A DNA stretch of 64,000 nucleotides. It comes from Exiguobacterium acetylicum DSM 20416. Its GTDB lineage: Bacteria > Bacillota > Bacilli > Exiguobacteriales > Exiguobacteriaceae. Below are positions 34,411 through 42,750 of the stretch, in pieces. Below the pieces are notes generated by a model. That model saw only the letters and a list, made by a program, of their open reading frames with translations. It did not search any database and had not been told where the DNA came from. Positions within the stretch are counted from its first letter, which is position 1. Each line of letters opens with the position of its first letter. Location of the stretch: assembly GCF_000702605.1 (NCBI RefSeq), contig NZ_JNIR01000001.1, forward strand, positions 52,501 through 116,500, given 5' to 3'. The translations under genes and the position numbers were made by a program.

Positions 34411-35766
34411 ATGTTAGAAACAGTTACGTTCTCAGGAAAGATGAAGCAATTCATGAAAATTTTCTTTCCCATCCTCGTAACGCAAGTCGCGTTTTACTTA
34501 ATTAGTTTTTTCGATACGGTCATGGCCGGTCGATACGGCTCTGCTGATTTAGCAGGAGTCGGTGTCGGAGCAAGTCTCTGGGCACCCGTTTACACAGGAC
34601 TGACCGGTATTCTACTTGCCGTCGCACCGCTCGTTTCCCAAGCGATGGGAGCGAAACGCGAGCGGGAAGTCAAACGGATTGTCATGCAGGCGTTGTACGT
34701 TGCTGTCGTGATCATTGGTTTGACCGTAGTCATCGGACTTATTGCTGTCAATCCGATTCTCGAACGGATGGAGTTATCAGCAGAGGCGCGTGAAGTCGCG
34801 CGAAATTATCTCGTGATGTTAGCACTTGGGATCGTACCGATGTTCGTTTTCTTCGTTTTACGAACACTCGTCGATTCATTAGGTAAATCAAATATCACGA
34901 TGGTCTTACTACTAATCTCTTTACCCATTAACGTCCTTTTCAATTATCTATTCATCTTCGGAAACTTCGGTTTTCCGGAACTTGGTGGAGTGGGCGCGGG
35001 AGTTGCGACTGCCATCACCTACTGGATTCTCTGTCTAGCGATCATCGCTGTCGTCTTCAAAGGAGAATTATTTCAACGCCTTGGGATTCTGCGGCGCTTT
35101 TACCGTCCAGATATGAAGCGAATCAAGGAATTGATTCTACTCGGTGCTCCGATTGGTCTAGCGATTTTTTCTGAAGTCAGTATTTTCTCGGCGGTCACGT
35201 TGCTGCTCGGAGCGTACGGCGATGTCATCATCGGTGCCTATCAAGCGGCCATCAACTTCGCTTCGTTCGTCTATATGATCCCATTATCTGCTGCGTCCGC
35301 TTTGACGATCACAGTCGGTTTTGAGGTCGGTGCCAAACGAATCAAGGACGCTGTCCAGTACGTCGTCATTGGATTGACGATGTGTGTTGCCGTCTCCTTG
35401 TTCTCCGGGATCTTGTTGTACTTAAAGAATGAAGAACTTGCCGCTTTATATAGTCGTGATCCTCAAGTCATCGAAGCAGCCGCACACTTCATGATTTTAG
35501 CGATTTTCTTTCAACTGTCGGATGCAGTTGCTGCACCGACGCAAGGTGCATTACGTGGATTCAAGGATGTCAACGTCACCTTCTTGTTGACGATTGCTGC
35601 CTACTGGGTCATTGGACTACCATTAGGTTTTTATCTCGAACGCTATACGACACTCGGACCAGATGGTTACTGGTGGGGATTGATCATCGGTCTTGCGGTC
35701 GGAGCAACGCTACTGCTTGTTCGTCTTATGCATTTAATCCGTAAATCAAGGAGGCTGGCAGCTTGA
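34411..35766 (+). CDS. MATE family multidrug/cation efflux protein
   Basis: A 451-residue integral membrane protein with about 12 membrane segments in two homologous halves, NorM-type. Typical segments are FFDTVMAGRYGSADLAGVGVG and LVSQAMGAKREREV in the first half, and GAYQAAINFASFVYMIPLSAASALTI-type sequence in the second. It exports organic cations by Na+ or H+ antiport; the substrate is unknown. The ATG at 34411 has a weak GGTGG ribosome-binding site. The stop (TTGA context) overlaps the TTG start of mprF, so the two are a translationally coupled operon, joining drug efflux with cell-surface charge modification. Confidence 0.94.
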   Translation: MLETVTFSGKMKQFMKIFFPILVTQVAFYLISFFDTVMAGRYGSADLAGVGVGASLWAPVYTGLTGILLAVAPLVSQAMGAKREREVKRIVMQALYVAVVIIGLTVVIGLIAVNPILERMELSAEAREVARNYLVMLALGIVPMFVFFVLRTLVDSLGKSNITMVLLLISLPINVLFNYLFIFGNFGFPELGGVGAGVATAITYWILCLAIIAVVFKGELFQRLGILRRFYRPDMKRIKELILLGAPIGLAIFSEVSIFSAVTLLLGAYGDVIIGAYQAAINFASFVYMIPLSAASALTITVGFEVGAKRIKDAVQYVVIGLTMCVAVSLFSGILLYLKNEELAALYSRDPQVIEAAAHFMILAIFFQLSDAVAAPTQGALRGFKDVNVTFLLTIAAYWVIGLPLGFYLERYTTLGPDGYWWGLIIGLAVGATLLLVRLMHLIRKSRRLAA

Positions 35767-37742
35767 AATTCTCAAAACAACGCATCATGACGATTGCGAA
35801 GATCATCTTGCCGATCGTCTTGATTGGATTCATTTTTTATCAAGGACAAAACGAATTGCGTAGTTTGTCGCTACAAGAGTCGATTCAAGCGATTCGTCAA
35901 GTCCCATCTTGGCAATTCATCCTGTTGATTCTCGCAGGTCTTGCGGCAGTCTCGACGATGTTCTTTTATGATTTCTTCTTATTACGTTCATTGAAGGCGA
36001 AAGCACCAATCGGTCTGATTTTTCGAGCATCCTGGATTGCGAACTCCTTTAACGGCATCATCGGATTCGGTGGTCTCGCTGGGATGGCGATCCGATCCGC
36101 TCTTTATCGACCATTCGTTGAAGGCGGTCGTTTGTTGAAGGCGATCGGCTGGATGGCACCGACGTTGATCAGTGGATTGTCCATCTTATCTGCCTTATCG
36201 CTTCTACACGTTTTTCCGGCGTTCGAAGTACTCGATTTAAAAAAATGGCTGTGGCCCGTCATCATTGGTGTCGCATTCTTCTTCCCACTCTATCTGCTGT
36301 TCTCGTTTCGACGAGGCAATAGTAGCATCCATCCGAAATCGATTGCGTTATATTCACTCGTCTCACTCGCAGAATGGTTCAGTGCTGGCGTTGTCGTCTA
36401 TCTGATCTTGGCAGCGCTCGGAACGGATGTCAGTTTCTCAAAAGTCATCGGTGTTTTCATCATCGCTGCGACAGACGGTTTGATCTCGATGGTACCGGGT
36501 GGGTTTGGTTCGTTTGACTTAGTGTTTTTGATCGGCATGCAGCGTGCCGGTGTCGAGGAAGGCATCGTTTTGACAGGATTATTGATCTACCGTCTTGTCT
36601 ACTACTTGATTCCGTTCCTGATCGGTGTCATTTTCTCAGCTCGGGAGTTCAGCGGTCCGGTCGTCAAGATGATCGAAGACAAACCGATCGTTGGTCCATC
36701 GATGGAGGTCGGGGGCGTCATTTGGCGCTTACAACTGCGATTCCTCAGTAAAATTCGTCATTTCACACTCGCATTGATCACACTCGTTGCCGGGATCACG
36801 ATCTGGGGATTGGCGATTTTACCACCTGTCTCGACGCAATATGAATATTTGGAATCGAAATTACCGCATGAAGCGCTGTTACTCGCGAATAGTTTCTTCT
36901 TGATGGGCGGCTTATTGTTCGTCCTCTTATCGACAGCACTGTATCGTCGAACAAAACGGTCGTTATATATGATGTACGGGGCATCTTTTTTCGCGTTGAT
37001 TGGAATGGCACTTCGTGGTTTTAACTTGATTTCCTTCCTTGCCGTCATCATCGTCCTCGTCTTGCTACTGATGTCGCGAAAAGCATTTCACCGAGAACGA
37101 ACGCTCATTACGACGACACGGTTCATCCGGGTTGCCTTCGCTGGTCTATTGTACATTGGAGGATTCGTCTTTTTTGGATACGCCTTCTATACACTCGGAT
37201 CAGCAGACGGAACAAAAGTGTATCCGGCACATGAAATTTTCATGTTTGCAGCGAGTGCCTCTATCTTTGCGCTCGTGTATGTTCTCGTCTTCATCCGCTT
37301 ATTCAATACATTCAATCAACCGGTTCTCGGTGAGCGATTCGATGCTGAAAAGATCGAGTTGGTGTTGCGTGAGCAGGGTGGGAATTATTTAAGCCATCTC
37401 GCATTTCTAGGTGATAAACGTTTCTTCTTCTCCGAAACAGGACGTTCATTCATCCAGTTCAGTCAGACCGGCAATCGGATCATGGTCCTTGGCGACCCCA
37501 GTGGAGATCCGAAGGAACATTCACAAGTCATCGCGTCTTTCTTGCGTCGCGTCGAAGATCTTGGATATATTCCGAACATCTATCAAATTCAAGCGCAAAA
37601 TATGTCTCTCTATCATGATTTTGGCTTCAACTTCTTCAAACTTGGTGAAGAAGCGATCGTTGATATTCCATCTTTCACTGTATCAGGAAAAAACGAGCTG
37701 GACTTCGGTCAATTAAAAATCGCTTTGAACGAGAGGGCATGA
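35763..37742 (+). CDS. mprF: MprF, N-terminal part (flippase plus first half of synthase domain)
   Basis: 659 residues: an N-terminal lysyl-phosphatidylglycerol flippase with many membrane segments (motif IIGFGGLAGMAIRSALYR near 98-115, PGGFGSFDLVFL near 245), further helices to about 510, then the first GNAT-like half of the DUF2156 lysyl-PG synthase domain (GNYLSHLAFLGDKRFFF, VLGDPSGDP). It stops with TGA in GGCATGA, exactly where the next frame begins with MTFEVVEPP. A full MprF is about 850 residues, and 659+193 restores that length; one extra G in the GGG at 37735-37737 would fuse the frames. TTG start with AGGAGG 8 nt upstream. Confidence 0.9.
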   Translation: MKFSKQRIMTIAKIILPIVLIGFIFYQGQNELRSLSLQESIQAIRQVPSWQFILLILAGLAAVSTMFFYDFFLLRSLKAKAPIGLIFRASWIANSFNGIIGFGGLAGMAIRSALYRPFVEGGRLLKAIGWMAPTLISGLSILSALSLLHVFPAFEVLDLKKWLWPVIIGVAFFFPLYLLFSFRRGNSSIHPKSIALYSLVSLAEWFSAGVVVYLILAALGTDVSFSKVIGVFIIAATDGLISMVPGGFGSFDLVFLIGMQRAGVEEGIVLTGLLIYRLVYYLIPFLIGVIFSAREFSGPVVKMIEDKPIVGPSMEVGGVIWRLQLRFLSKIRHFTLALITLVAGITIWGLAILPPVSTQYEYLESKLPHEALLLANSFFLMGGLLFVLLSTALYRRTKRSLYMMYGASFFALIGMALRGFNLISFLAVIIVLVLLLMSRKAFHRERTLITTTRFIRVAFAGLLYIGGFVFFGYAFYTLGSADGTKVYPAHEIFMFAASASIFALVYVLVFIRLFNTFNQPVLGERFDAEKIELVLREQGGNYLSHLAFLGDKRFFFSETGRSFIQFSQTGNRIMVLGDPSGDPKEHSQVIASFLRRVEDLGYIPNIYQIQAQNMSLYHDFGFNFFKLGEEAIVDIPSFTVSGKNELDFGQLKIALNERA

Positions 37743-38320
37743 CGTTCGAAGTAGTCGAGCCACCTATTTCAGGAACTCTATTAGCAGAACTACAAGAGGT
37801 CTCCGACGAATGGTTAGGCGGTAAGTCCGAGAAAGGCTTTTCGCTCGGTTACTTCCACGAACCTTATTTAAATCGAGCGCCGATTGGCATCATGCGTGAA
37901 GCGGAAGGACGATTGATCGGGTTCATGACATTCATGCCTGCTTACCAAGAAGGGGTCCTATCGATTGACTTGATGCGTTTTCGACCAGATGGACCGAATG
38001 GAATCATGGATGCGATGTTCATCCGACTATTCGAGTATGCGAAAGATGAAGGCTACCACACGTTCAACATGGGAATGGCTCCGCTTTCGTCTGTCGGAGA
38101 GGACGAGACGTCCTTCTGGCAAGAACGTGTGGCAGCGGATGTCTTCAATAATATTCGCTACATGTATAGTTTCACCGGTCTACGACGATACAAAGAAAAG
38201 TACGATCCAAAATGGGAAGGACGATATCTTGCTTACCGAAAGCGTCAATCGTTACCGATGGCAATCTTAAAAGCAACGCGTCTGATTTCTCGAAAGAAAG
38301 ACCGGATTTTATTACCATGA
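37739..38320 (+). CDS. mprF: MprF, C-terminal part of lysyl-PG synthase domain
   Basis: 193 residues homologous to the end of MprF: DEWLGGKSEKGFSLGYF, APIGIMREAEGRLIGFMTF, DLMRFRPDGPNGIMD, FNMGMAPLSSVG and YKEKYDPKWEGRYLAY. It is the second GNAT fold, which transfers lysine from Lys-tRNA to phosphatidylglycerol. Its ATG overlaps the upstream stop by 4 bp (ATGA), with only a purine run GAGAGGG abutting it, so any separate translation would need reinitiation. Either a single-base deletion in a G run broke mprF, the assembly has an error here, or the enzyme is made as two chains. Sequence conservation looks intact throughout, which argues against old decay. Confidence 0.88.
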   Translation: MTFEVVEPPISGTLLAELQEVSDEWLGGKSEKGFSLGYFHEPYLNRAPIGIMREAEGRLIGFMTFMPAYQEGVLSIDLMRFRPDGPNGIMDAMFIRLFEYAKDEGYHTFNMGMAPLSSVGEDETSFWQERVAADVFNNIRYMYSFTGLRRYKEKYDPKWEGRYLAYRKRQSLPMAILKATRLISRKKDRILLP

Positions 38321-38357
38321 TCGACTGACGCATGAAGTCGGCAATCGACGGGTATAC

Positions 38358-38403
38358 AAAGGGCGACCCTATATCTACGGATATGCGGGATCGTCCTTTT
38401 ATA
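38358..38403 (+). terminator. Terminator after mprF
   Basis: Imperfect stem AAAGGGCGACCCTATATC / GATATGCGGGATCGTCCTTT with small bulges, ending in CCTTTTATAA. Moderately strong. Confidence 0.7.
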
Positions 38404-38424
38404 ATTTCGTTTAAATGTACAAAG

Positions 38425-38456
38425 GTCTATACAACTAGAATTAATCGCGTTATACT
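38425..38456 (+). promoter_or_regulatory. nagAB promoter with NagR-type operator
   Basis: GTCTATAC at 38425-38432 matches the HutC/GntR half-site pattern GTNTANAC and sits inside AAAGGTCTATACAACT, resembling the dre sites of Bacillus NagR. It overlaps the probable -35 (TATACA, 38428-38433), which is 17 nt from a good -10 TATACT (38451-38456). The encoded repressor is the GntR protein at 41888-42622. Confidence 0.65.
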
Positions 38457-38503
38457 AGATACGGAAGCAAGTCATGGAACGGATAGAGAAAGGAAGATGC
38501 CAG

Positions 38504-39661
38504 ATGACAGTGATCATCAATGCTCGGATTTACACGGGAGAGCAGACGATTGAAGACGGCTTCATTCGTTTTGACCGAACAATCGAGGCGATTGGACCCA
38601 TGTCGAAATTCGAGGAAATCGCAGGAGAAGAGATGATCGATGCGCAGCATCAATCACTCATTCCGGGAATGATCGATGTGCATATTCATGGGGGATATGA
38701 TGTCGATGTCATGGATGGAGATGTCGAGAGGTTGCGTCATTTCAGCCGACAGATGTTACAAGAAGGTGTGACATCATTTTTAGCGACGACGATTACTCAG
38801 GACTGGGGAAATATCACACGCGCGCTTGAGACGGTCCGAGAGGTCGTAGCGCAAGACGATACAACGATCGTCGGCGTTCATCTTGAAGGACCATTCATCA
38901 ATCCGGATTATGCGGGTGCACAGCCTCACGAACATATCGTCGAACCGGATGTCGAGCAGTTCTTGAAATGGCAAAAAGCAGCAGGGAACACGATCAAGCT
39001 CGTCACATACGCTCCGGAACGCCCGGGAGCACGGGCGTTCGAAGAAGCGGTGCGCTTGACGGGTGCGATTCCGTCAGCCGGACATACAGACGCGACGTAT
39101 GCCCAAAACCAAGCCGGTCACGTCACGCATGGTACCCACCTCTACAATCAAATGCGGGCACTTCATCACCGGGAACCAGGCACGGTCGGATATTGCCTCC
39201 TGACACCAGACGTCTATGCGGAGATCATTCCGGATGGGATTCACAGTGCGCCAGAAATGGTCGACTTCGCCTACCGAATGAAAGGCGCAGATCGACTGAT
39301 CGTCATCACGGATGCGATGCGTGCAAAAGGATTAGCTGATGGTGAATATGAGTTAGGTGGTCAGGCTGTATTCGTTCGAGACGGTGCGGCACGTCTTGAA
39401 AACGGTAGCTTAGCTGGAAGTGTCTTAACGATGGACACCGCCTTACGGAATATCATCGCCTATACAGGCTGTTCGCTCGAAGAAGCGGTCCGCATGACAT
39501 CGGTCAATGCGGCCAAAGAACTTCAATTGACTCAAAAGGGAAGCCTCTCGGTCGGCAAGGATGCGGACATCGTCCTGCTCGACGAAGCGCTACACATTCA
39601 AGAAACGATTCATCGTGGTACGCGACACCGGATCACGAACGGAAAGGAGTCTACCTCATGA
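38504..39661 (+). CDS. nagA: N-acetylglucosamine-6-phosphate deacetylase NagA
   Basis: Removes acetate from GlcNAc-6-P, giving GlcN-6-P for NagB or the cell wall. 385-residue amidohydrolase. Metal-site segments: DVHIHGGYDVDVMDG (about 57-71), HLEGPFINP, SAGHTDATYAQ, GTHLYNQMRALHHREPG, and the catalytic Asp270 in VITDAMRAKG. The ATG at 38504 (MTVIINARIY) has GGAAG about 9 nt upstream; an open extension to 38474 crosses the leader. Coupled to nagB by a 4-bp overlap and predicted to be repressed by NagR. Confidence 0.97.
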   Translation: MTVIINARIYTGEQTIEDGFIRFDRTIEAIGPMSKFEEIAGEEMIDAQHQSLIPGMIDVHIHGGYDVDVMDGDVERLRHFSRQMLQEGVTSFLATTITQDWGNITRALETVREVVAQDDTTIVGVHLEGPFINPDYAGAQPHEHIVEPDVEQFLKWQKAAGNTIKLVTYAPERPGARAFEEAVRLTGAIPSAGHTDATYAQNQAGHVTHGTHLYNQMRALHHREPGTVGYCLLTPDVYAEIIPDGIHSAPEMVDFAYRMKGADRLIVITDAMRAKGLADGEYELGGQAVFVRDGAARLENGSLAGSVLTMDTALRNIIAYTGCSLEEAVRMTSVNAAKELQLTQKGSLSVGKDADIVLLDEALHIQETIHRGTRHRITNGKESTS

Positions 39662-40419
39662 AATGGATGATCGTAGAAAAAGGAGAAGAATTAGCACAGG
39701 TGGCCTATCAATTTTTGAAACAGGAAATTGAGCGTCACCCGGAAGGTTTGACGGTAGGACTGGCAACGGGAAGTTCACCGGTCGGCGTCTATGAAGAATG
39801 GCGGAAGGATTCGCTCGATTGTCGACATGTGACGACGGTTAATCTAGACGAATATGTCGGTCTCAGCCCAGAGCATCTACAAAGTTATCATACGTTCATG
39901 CAAGAGCATCTATTCAAAGATGTCGCGTTTAAGGAATCATTCGTTCCAATCGGGGACACAGAAGATCCCGTGCGCGAAAGTGAACGATATGAAGCGCTCG
40001 TCCGCAATCGAGGAATCGACATTCAATTACTTGGAATCGGAGCGAATGGACACATCGCCTTCAATGAACCAGGTACACCGTTCGATGCTAAGACACACGT
40101 AACGGAATTGACAGAGTCGACACGAGAAGCGAACCAACGATTCTTTGATCGATTAGAAGAAGTACCGACGAAGGCGATCACGATGGGAATCGGTACGATC
40201 ATGGAAGCGAAGAAAATCCTTCTCGTTGCTTCTAGTGAACGAAAGGCAGAAGCGGTTCGCGACATGATGGAAGGTGTCGCAACAACGGATTGTCCAGCGA
40301 CTGTACTCAAGCGTCATGCTGATGTCATGGTGATCTTGGACGAAGAAGCTGCATCTTTATTGTCAGATGACGCTAAACGTACAGGACGAGCGGCTTATCT
40401 GAATTTCATGAAAGTATGA
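39658..40419 (+). CDS. nagB: Glucosamine-6-phosphate deaminase NagB
   Basis: Converts GlcN-6-P to fructose-6-P and ammonia, linking amino-sugar catabolism to glycolysis. 253 residues, the short Gram-positive form without the C-terminal allosteric extension of E. coli. Motifs: GLATGSSPVGVYEEW near the N-terminus (phosphate loop), NLDEYVGL at 62-69, GIGANGHIAFNEPG near 126-139. ATG overlaps the nagA stop. A terminator follows. Confidence 0.97.
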   Translation: MKWMIVEKGEELAQVAYQFLKQEIERHPEGLTVGLATGSSPVGVYEEWRKDSLDCRHVTTVNLDEYVGLSPEHLQSYHTFMQEHLFKDVAFKESFVPIGDTEDPVRESERYEALVRNRGIDIQLLGIGANGHIAFNEPGTPFDAKTHVTELTESTREANQRFFDRLEEVPTKAITMGIGTIMEAKKILLVASSERKAEAVRDMMEGVATTDCPATVLKRHADVMVILDEEAASLLSDDAKRTGRAAYLNFMKV

Positions 40420-40440
40420 CGATGGAAGAGCGATGAATCA

Positions 40441-40484
40441 AAAGGGATAGAGACAATCATTGGATTGACTCTATTCCTTTTTTT
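40441..40484 (+). terminator. Terminator after nagB
   Basis: GGGATAGAGACAATC / GATTGACTCTATTCC (15 bp with one mismatch and one G-U) and then TTTTTTT. The remaining gap to the LCP gene shows only its promoter and an AT-rich stretch in which I see nothing else firm. Confidence 0.92.
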
Positions 40485-40642
40485 GATTCTGTTGAGCCTA
40501 GTCTCAAGCGATTTTTTATTTTGATAGAAAGGCATCAACAGGACATATACCAAGATCATTCAATCTCATGATACAGCGCACTAAGGGTCCATGATTTTTT
40601 CAGTGCAACGATTCCATACGATTTCTTTAATCGAAACGTAAA

Positions 40643-40670
40643 TTGACATTTCATTAAATGTACGGATAAT
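40643..40670 (+). promoter_or_regulatory. Promoter of the LCP gene with internal dyad
   Basis: A consensus TTGACA (40643-40648) and GATAAT (40665-40670) are 16 nt apart. The spacer contains ACATTT-CATT-AAATGT (40646-40661), a perfect inverted repeat that could be an operator. The leader to the start codon is about 40 nt. Confidence 0.75.
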
Positions 40671-40718
40671 GGAGATTAGCGAACTTTACGGAAAATTTAC
40701 ATGAAAATGAGGGTTTAC

Positions 40719-41831
40719 ATGATGGAAACGCGATCCGCACGAAAGAGACAGCCAAGTGCTGGCAAGATGTTCATGAAAGTCATCGCTGCACTCGTCCTGC
40801 TTGTCACAATCATCGGTTCTGGATATGCTGGAGCTGTTTTTATTAAAACGCAAGAAACATTGGCAAAGACGCAGATTAACATTCCCGGCTCGAAGGTGAG
40901 CTCTAAATATGATGATGTTCCGTCTGAATCGTTCTTGATTCTTGGGACGGATGAAACGAAAAAAAGTAAAGAACGAAATGAACCGGCGCGATCAGATGTC
41001 ATGATCGTCGGAATCTTAAATAAAAAAACGGAACAATTAGTGTTGACGAGTATTCCGCGTGATTCACTCGTGAACATCGATTATTCGAAATACGATGTAC
41101 CTTATGGTAAGACAGGTGTTGAGCAAGATAAAATCACCCATGCCCATTACTTCGGTTCGATGGATAAATCGAATTCCTATAATGGGATTAAATTAGCGCG
41201 TGAAACGACAGAAAACCTGCTCGGTATTCAAATCGATCACGTCGTTAAAGTTAATTTCCAAGGATTCGTTCAATTGATCGATGCATTGGATGGCGTAGAC
41301 ATCGATGTACGATATGCGTTCAAAGAGCAAGATTCAAAACGTAAAGCCGGTACTGTCACTGTTGATAAAGGTATGCAACATTTAACAGGAGAGCAAGCAC
41401 TTGCTTACGTCCGGAACCGTCATGATGATCCGCTCGGTGATATCGGACGCGGTCAAAAACAGATGCAAGTCATTCAAGCGGTCGCCAAAGAAGCGGCAAG
41501 TTTCCGTTCCCTCAGTGCATACCGTGATATTTTGGATGCTGTCGGTGATAACGTCGAAACGAATTTAGGTCCGAACGATTATACACGCTTAGCAGATTTC
41601 ACAGCAGCGTTACGTAACACGACGGAGTACCAACTCGCTGGAGAAGGTTATATTGGTATCAGCGGGAAATGGGAGTATCACCTCGATCCGAATCAATTGG
41701 AGCAAGTGAAAAGTAACTTAGCAAAAGCGATGCAAGGTCAAGAAGTCGAACCGATCAAGGAAGAGACAGACCCGGCACAAAGCACGACAGAAGAACCAGT
41801 GACGGAAACAGAAGCCGTTCCTGCTCAATAA
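40719..41831 (+). CDS. LytR-CpsA-Psr family cell-wall glycopolymer ligase
   Basis: A membrane-anchored enzyme that attaches undecaprenyl-linked glycopolymers (teichoic or capsule type) to peptidoglycan. 370 residues: short basic cytoplasmic tail, one membrane segment (about 18-42, MKVIAALVLLVTIIGSGYAG), then the extracellular LCP domain with ILGTDE, RSDVMIVGILN, LTSIPRDSLVNI (pyrophosphate-binding Arg/Asp), and the RNRHDDPLGDIGRGQKQMQ arginine cluster. A Glu/Thr-rich low-complexity tail ends the protein. Start at 40719 is favoured (TGAGGG 5 nt upstream); 40701 or 40722 are alternatives. Monocistronic, between nagB and the convergent nagR. Confidence 0.93.
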   Translation: MMETRSARKRQPSAGKMFMKVIAALVLLVTIIGSGYAGAVFIKTQETLAKTQINIPGSKVSSKYDDVPSESFLILGTDETKKSKERNEPARSDVMIVGILNKKTEQLVLTSIPRDSLVNIDYSKYDVPYGKTGVEQDKITHAHYFGSMDKSNSYNGIKLARETTENLLGIQIDHVVKVNFQGFVQLIDALDGVDIDVRYAFKEQDSKRKAGTVTVDKGMQHLTGEQALAYVRNRHDDPLGDIGRGQKQMQVIQAVAKEAASFRSLSAYRDILDAVGDNVETNLGPNDYTRLADFTAALRNTTEYQLAGEGYIGISGKWEYHLDPNQLEQVKSNLAKAMQGQEVEPIKEETDPAQSTTEEPVTETEAVPAQ

Positions 41832-41835
41832 TATA

Positions 41836-41893
41836 CGCTAAAAATCCCCTTGTATCATCGTCACTATACGACGATACAAGGGGATTTTTAGCG
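41836..41893. terminator. Bidirectional terminator between LCP gene and nagR
   Basis: A 21-bp perfect outer stem (CGCTAAAAATCCCCTTGTATC and its complement) extends by TCGT/ACGA around a short loop. A/T tracts in both arms suit termination in both directions. It overlaps the stop codon of the minus-strand GntR gene. Confidence 0.93.
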
Positions 41894-42622
41894 TTGTCGT
41901 TCCATTTCGACGGTGAAGGTATAGCGGTCTCCTCGGTAAGCGGAGATGACATATTCAAACGGTTGCTCCGTTGTAAGATACGTCAGTTGCTCGACAGATA
42001 AGACAGGCGAAGCGGTCGATAGACCAAGATGGCCCGCCTCTTCCTTCGTTGCCAGGCGTGATTCGAACGTTTGACTCGCACGCCCAAGATTTAATCCACT
42101 CGCTTCTGCAAATGCATAGAGCGATGCGGTCGCGACGTCTTGATCGAGTCCAGGTAAGAGCTGTTCCGGGATATAGACGGTCTCAAGGGCAAGCGCTTGC
42201 TCATCAGCAATTCGTAAACGTTTCAGTTCATACACCGATGCCCCTTCGCGAATCCGTAGCTTATTGGCAATCGTCATCGAGGCGTCGATGATTTGATAGG
42301 AAAGTAGCGCACTCGTCGGTTCTAAACCTAAGTGCTCCATCTCTTCCGAGAAACTCGTCAATCCAGACAGTTGCATGACGATTTTTTTATTCGCGACGAA
42401 TGTTCCACGTCCTTTTTGACGAATCAAGTAACCGGCGTTGACCAAGTTTGAAATGGCTTGTCGGACCGTCATTCGGCTGATTTGGTGCGCTTCGGCAAAT
42501 TCGCGCTCGGACGGGATCAGATCGCCAGGTTGAAGAACACCGCTTTCGATTTGTTGTTTTAAGGCAGCTTCGATTTGATAGTAGATGGGGAGTGGTGAAT
42601 TTTTATTGATATGCTGAATCAC
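41888..42622 (-). CDS. nagR: GntR/HutC-family repressor NagR (YvoA-like)
   Basis: 244 residues, close to B. subtilis NagR (243). N-terminal winged helix (about 8-75: PLPIYYQIEAALKQQIESG, LIPSEREFAEAHQISRMTVRQAISNL) and C-terminal UTRA effector domain (LKRLRIADEQALALETVYIP, FEYVISAYRGDRY). It senses GlcN-6-P or GlcNAc-6-P and controls nagAB, which lie 1.5 kb away. The start is GTG at 42622 with AAGGGA 9 nt upstream; the long open extension upstream overlaps the divergent gene and has no family support. The stop lies in the shared terminator. Confidence 0.93.
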   Translation of the reverse strand: MIQHINKNSPLPIYYQIEAALKQQIESGVLQPGDLIPSEREFAEAHQISRMTVRQAISNLVNAGYLIRQKGRGTFVANKKIVMQLSGLTSFSEEMEHLGLEPTSALLSYQIIDASMTIANKLRIREGASVYELKRLRIADEQALALETVYIPEQLLPGLDQDVATASLYAFAEASGLNLGRASQTFESRLATKEEAGHLGLSTASPVLSVEQLTYLTTEQPFEYVISAYRGDRYTFTVEMERQR

Positions 42623-42659
42623 GGCATTTCGTCCCTTCGCGATCGGTAGTCTTTCGTCT

Positions 42660-42688
42660 AGTGTACTAGGAAAAAGGCAAGCCGACAA
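42660..42688 (-). promoter_or_regulatory. nagR promoter (minus strand)
   Basis: On the minus strand, TTGTCG (42688-42683) and TACACT (42665-42660) are 17 nt apart. The -10 is embedded in the dyad CTAGT-GT-ACTAG (42658-42669), a possible operator for autoregulation. Confidence 0.5.
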
Positions 42689-42750
42689 ACGATTCTGGAT
42701 GAAATATGGCATAATACAGAGTGAAACTGACAGAGAAAGGTGGTCGAGGC

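Noticed and set aside
34398-34506. Short frame starting ATGTGGTGG before the MATE gene
   Set aside because: It overlaps the MATE coding sequence in another frame and shows no protein-like pattern.
37728-37742. Programmed -1 frameshifting in mprF
   Set aside because: The required direction is -1, but no X XXY YYZ slippery heptamer or downstream pseudoknot is visible at the junction.
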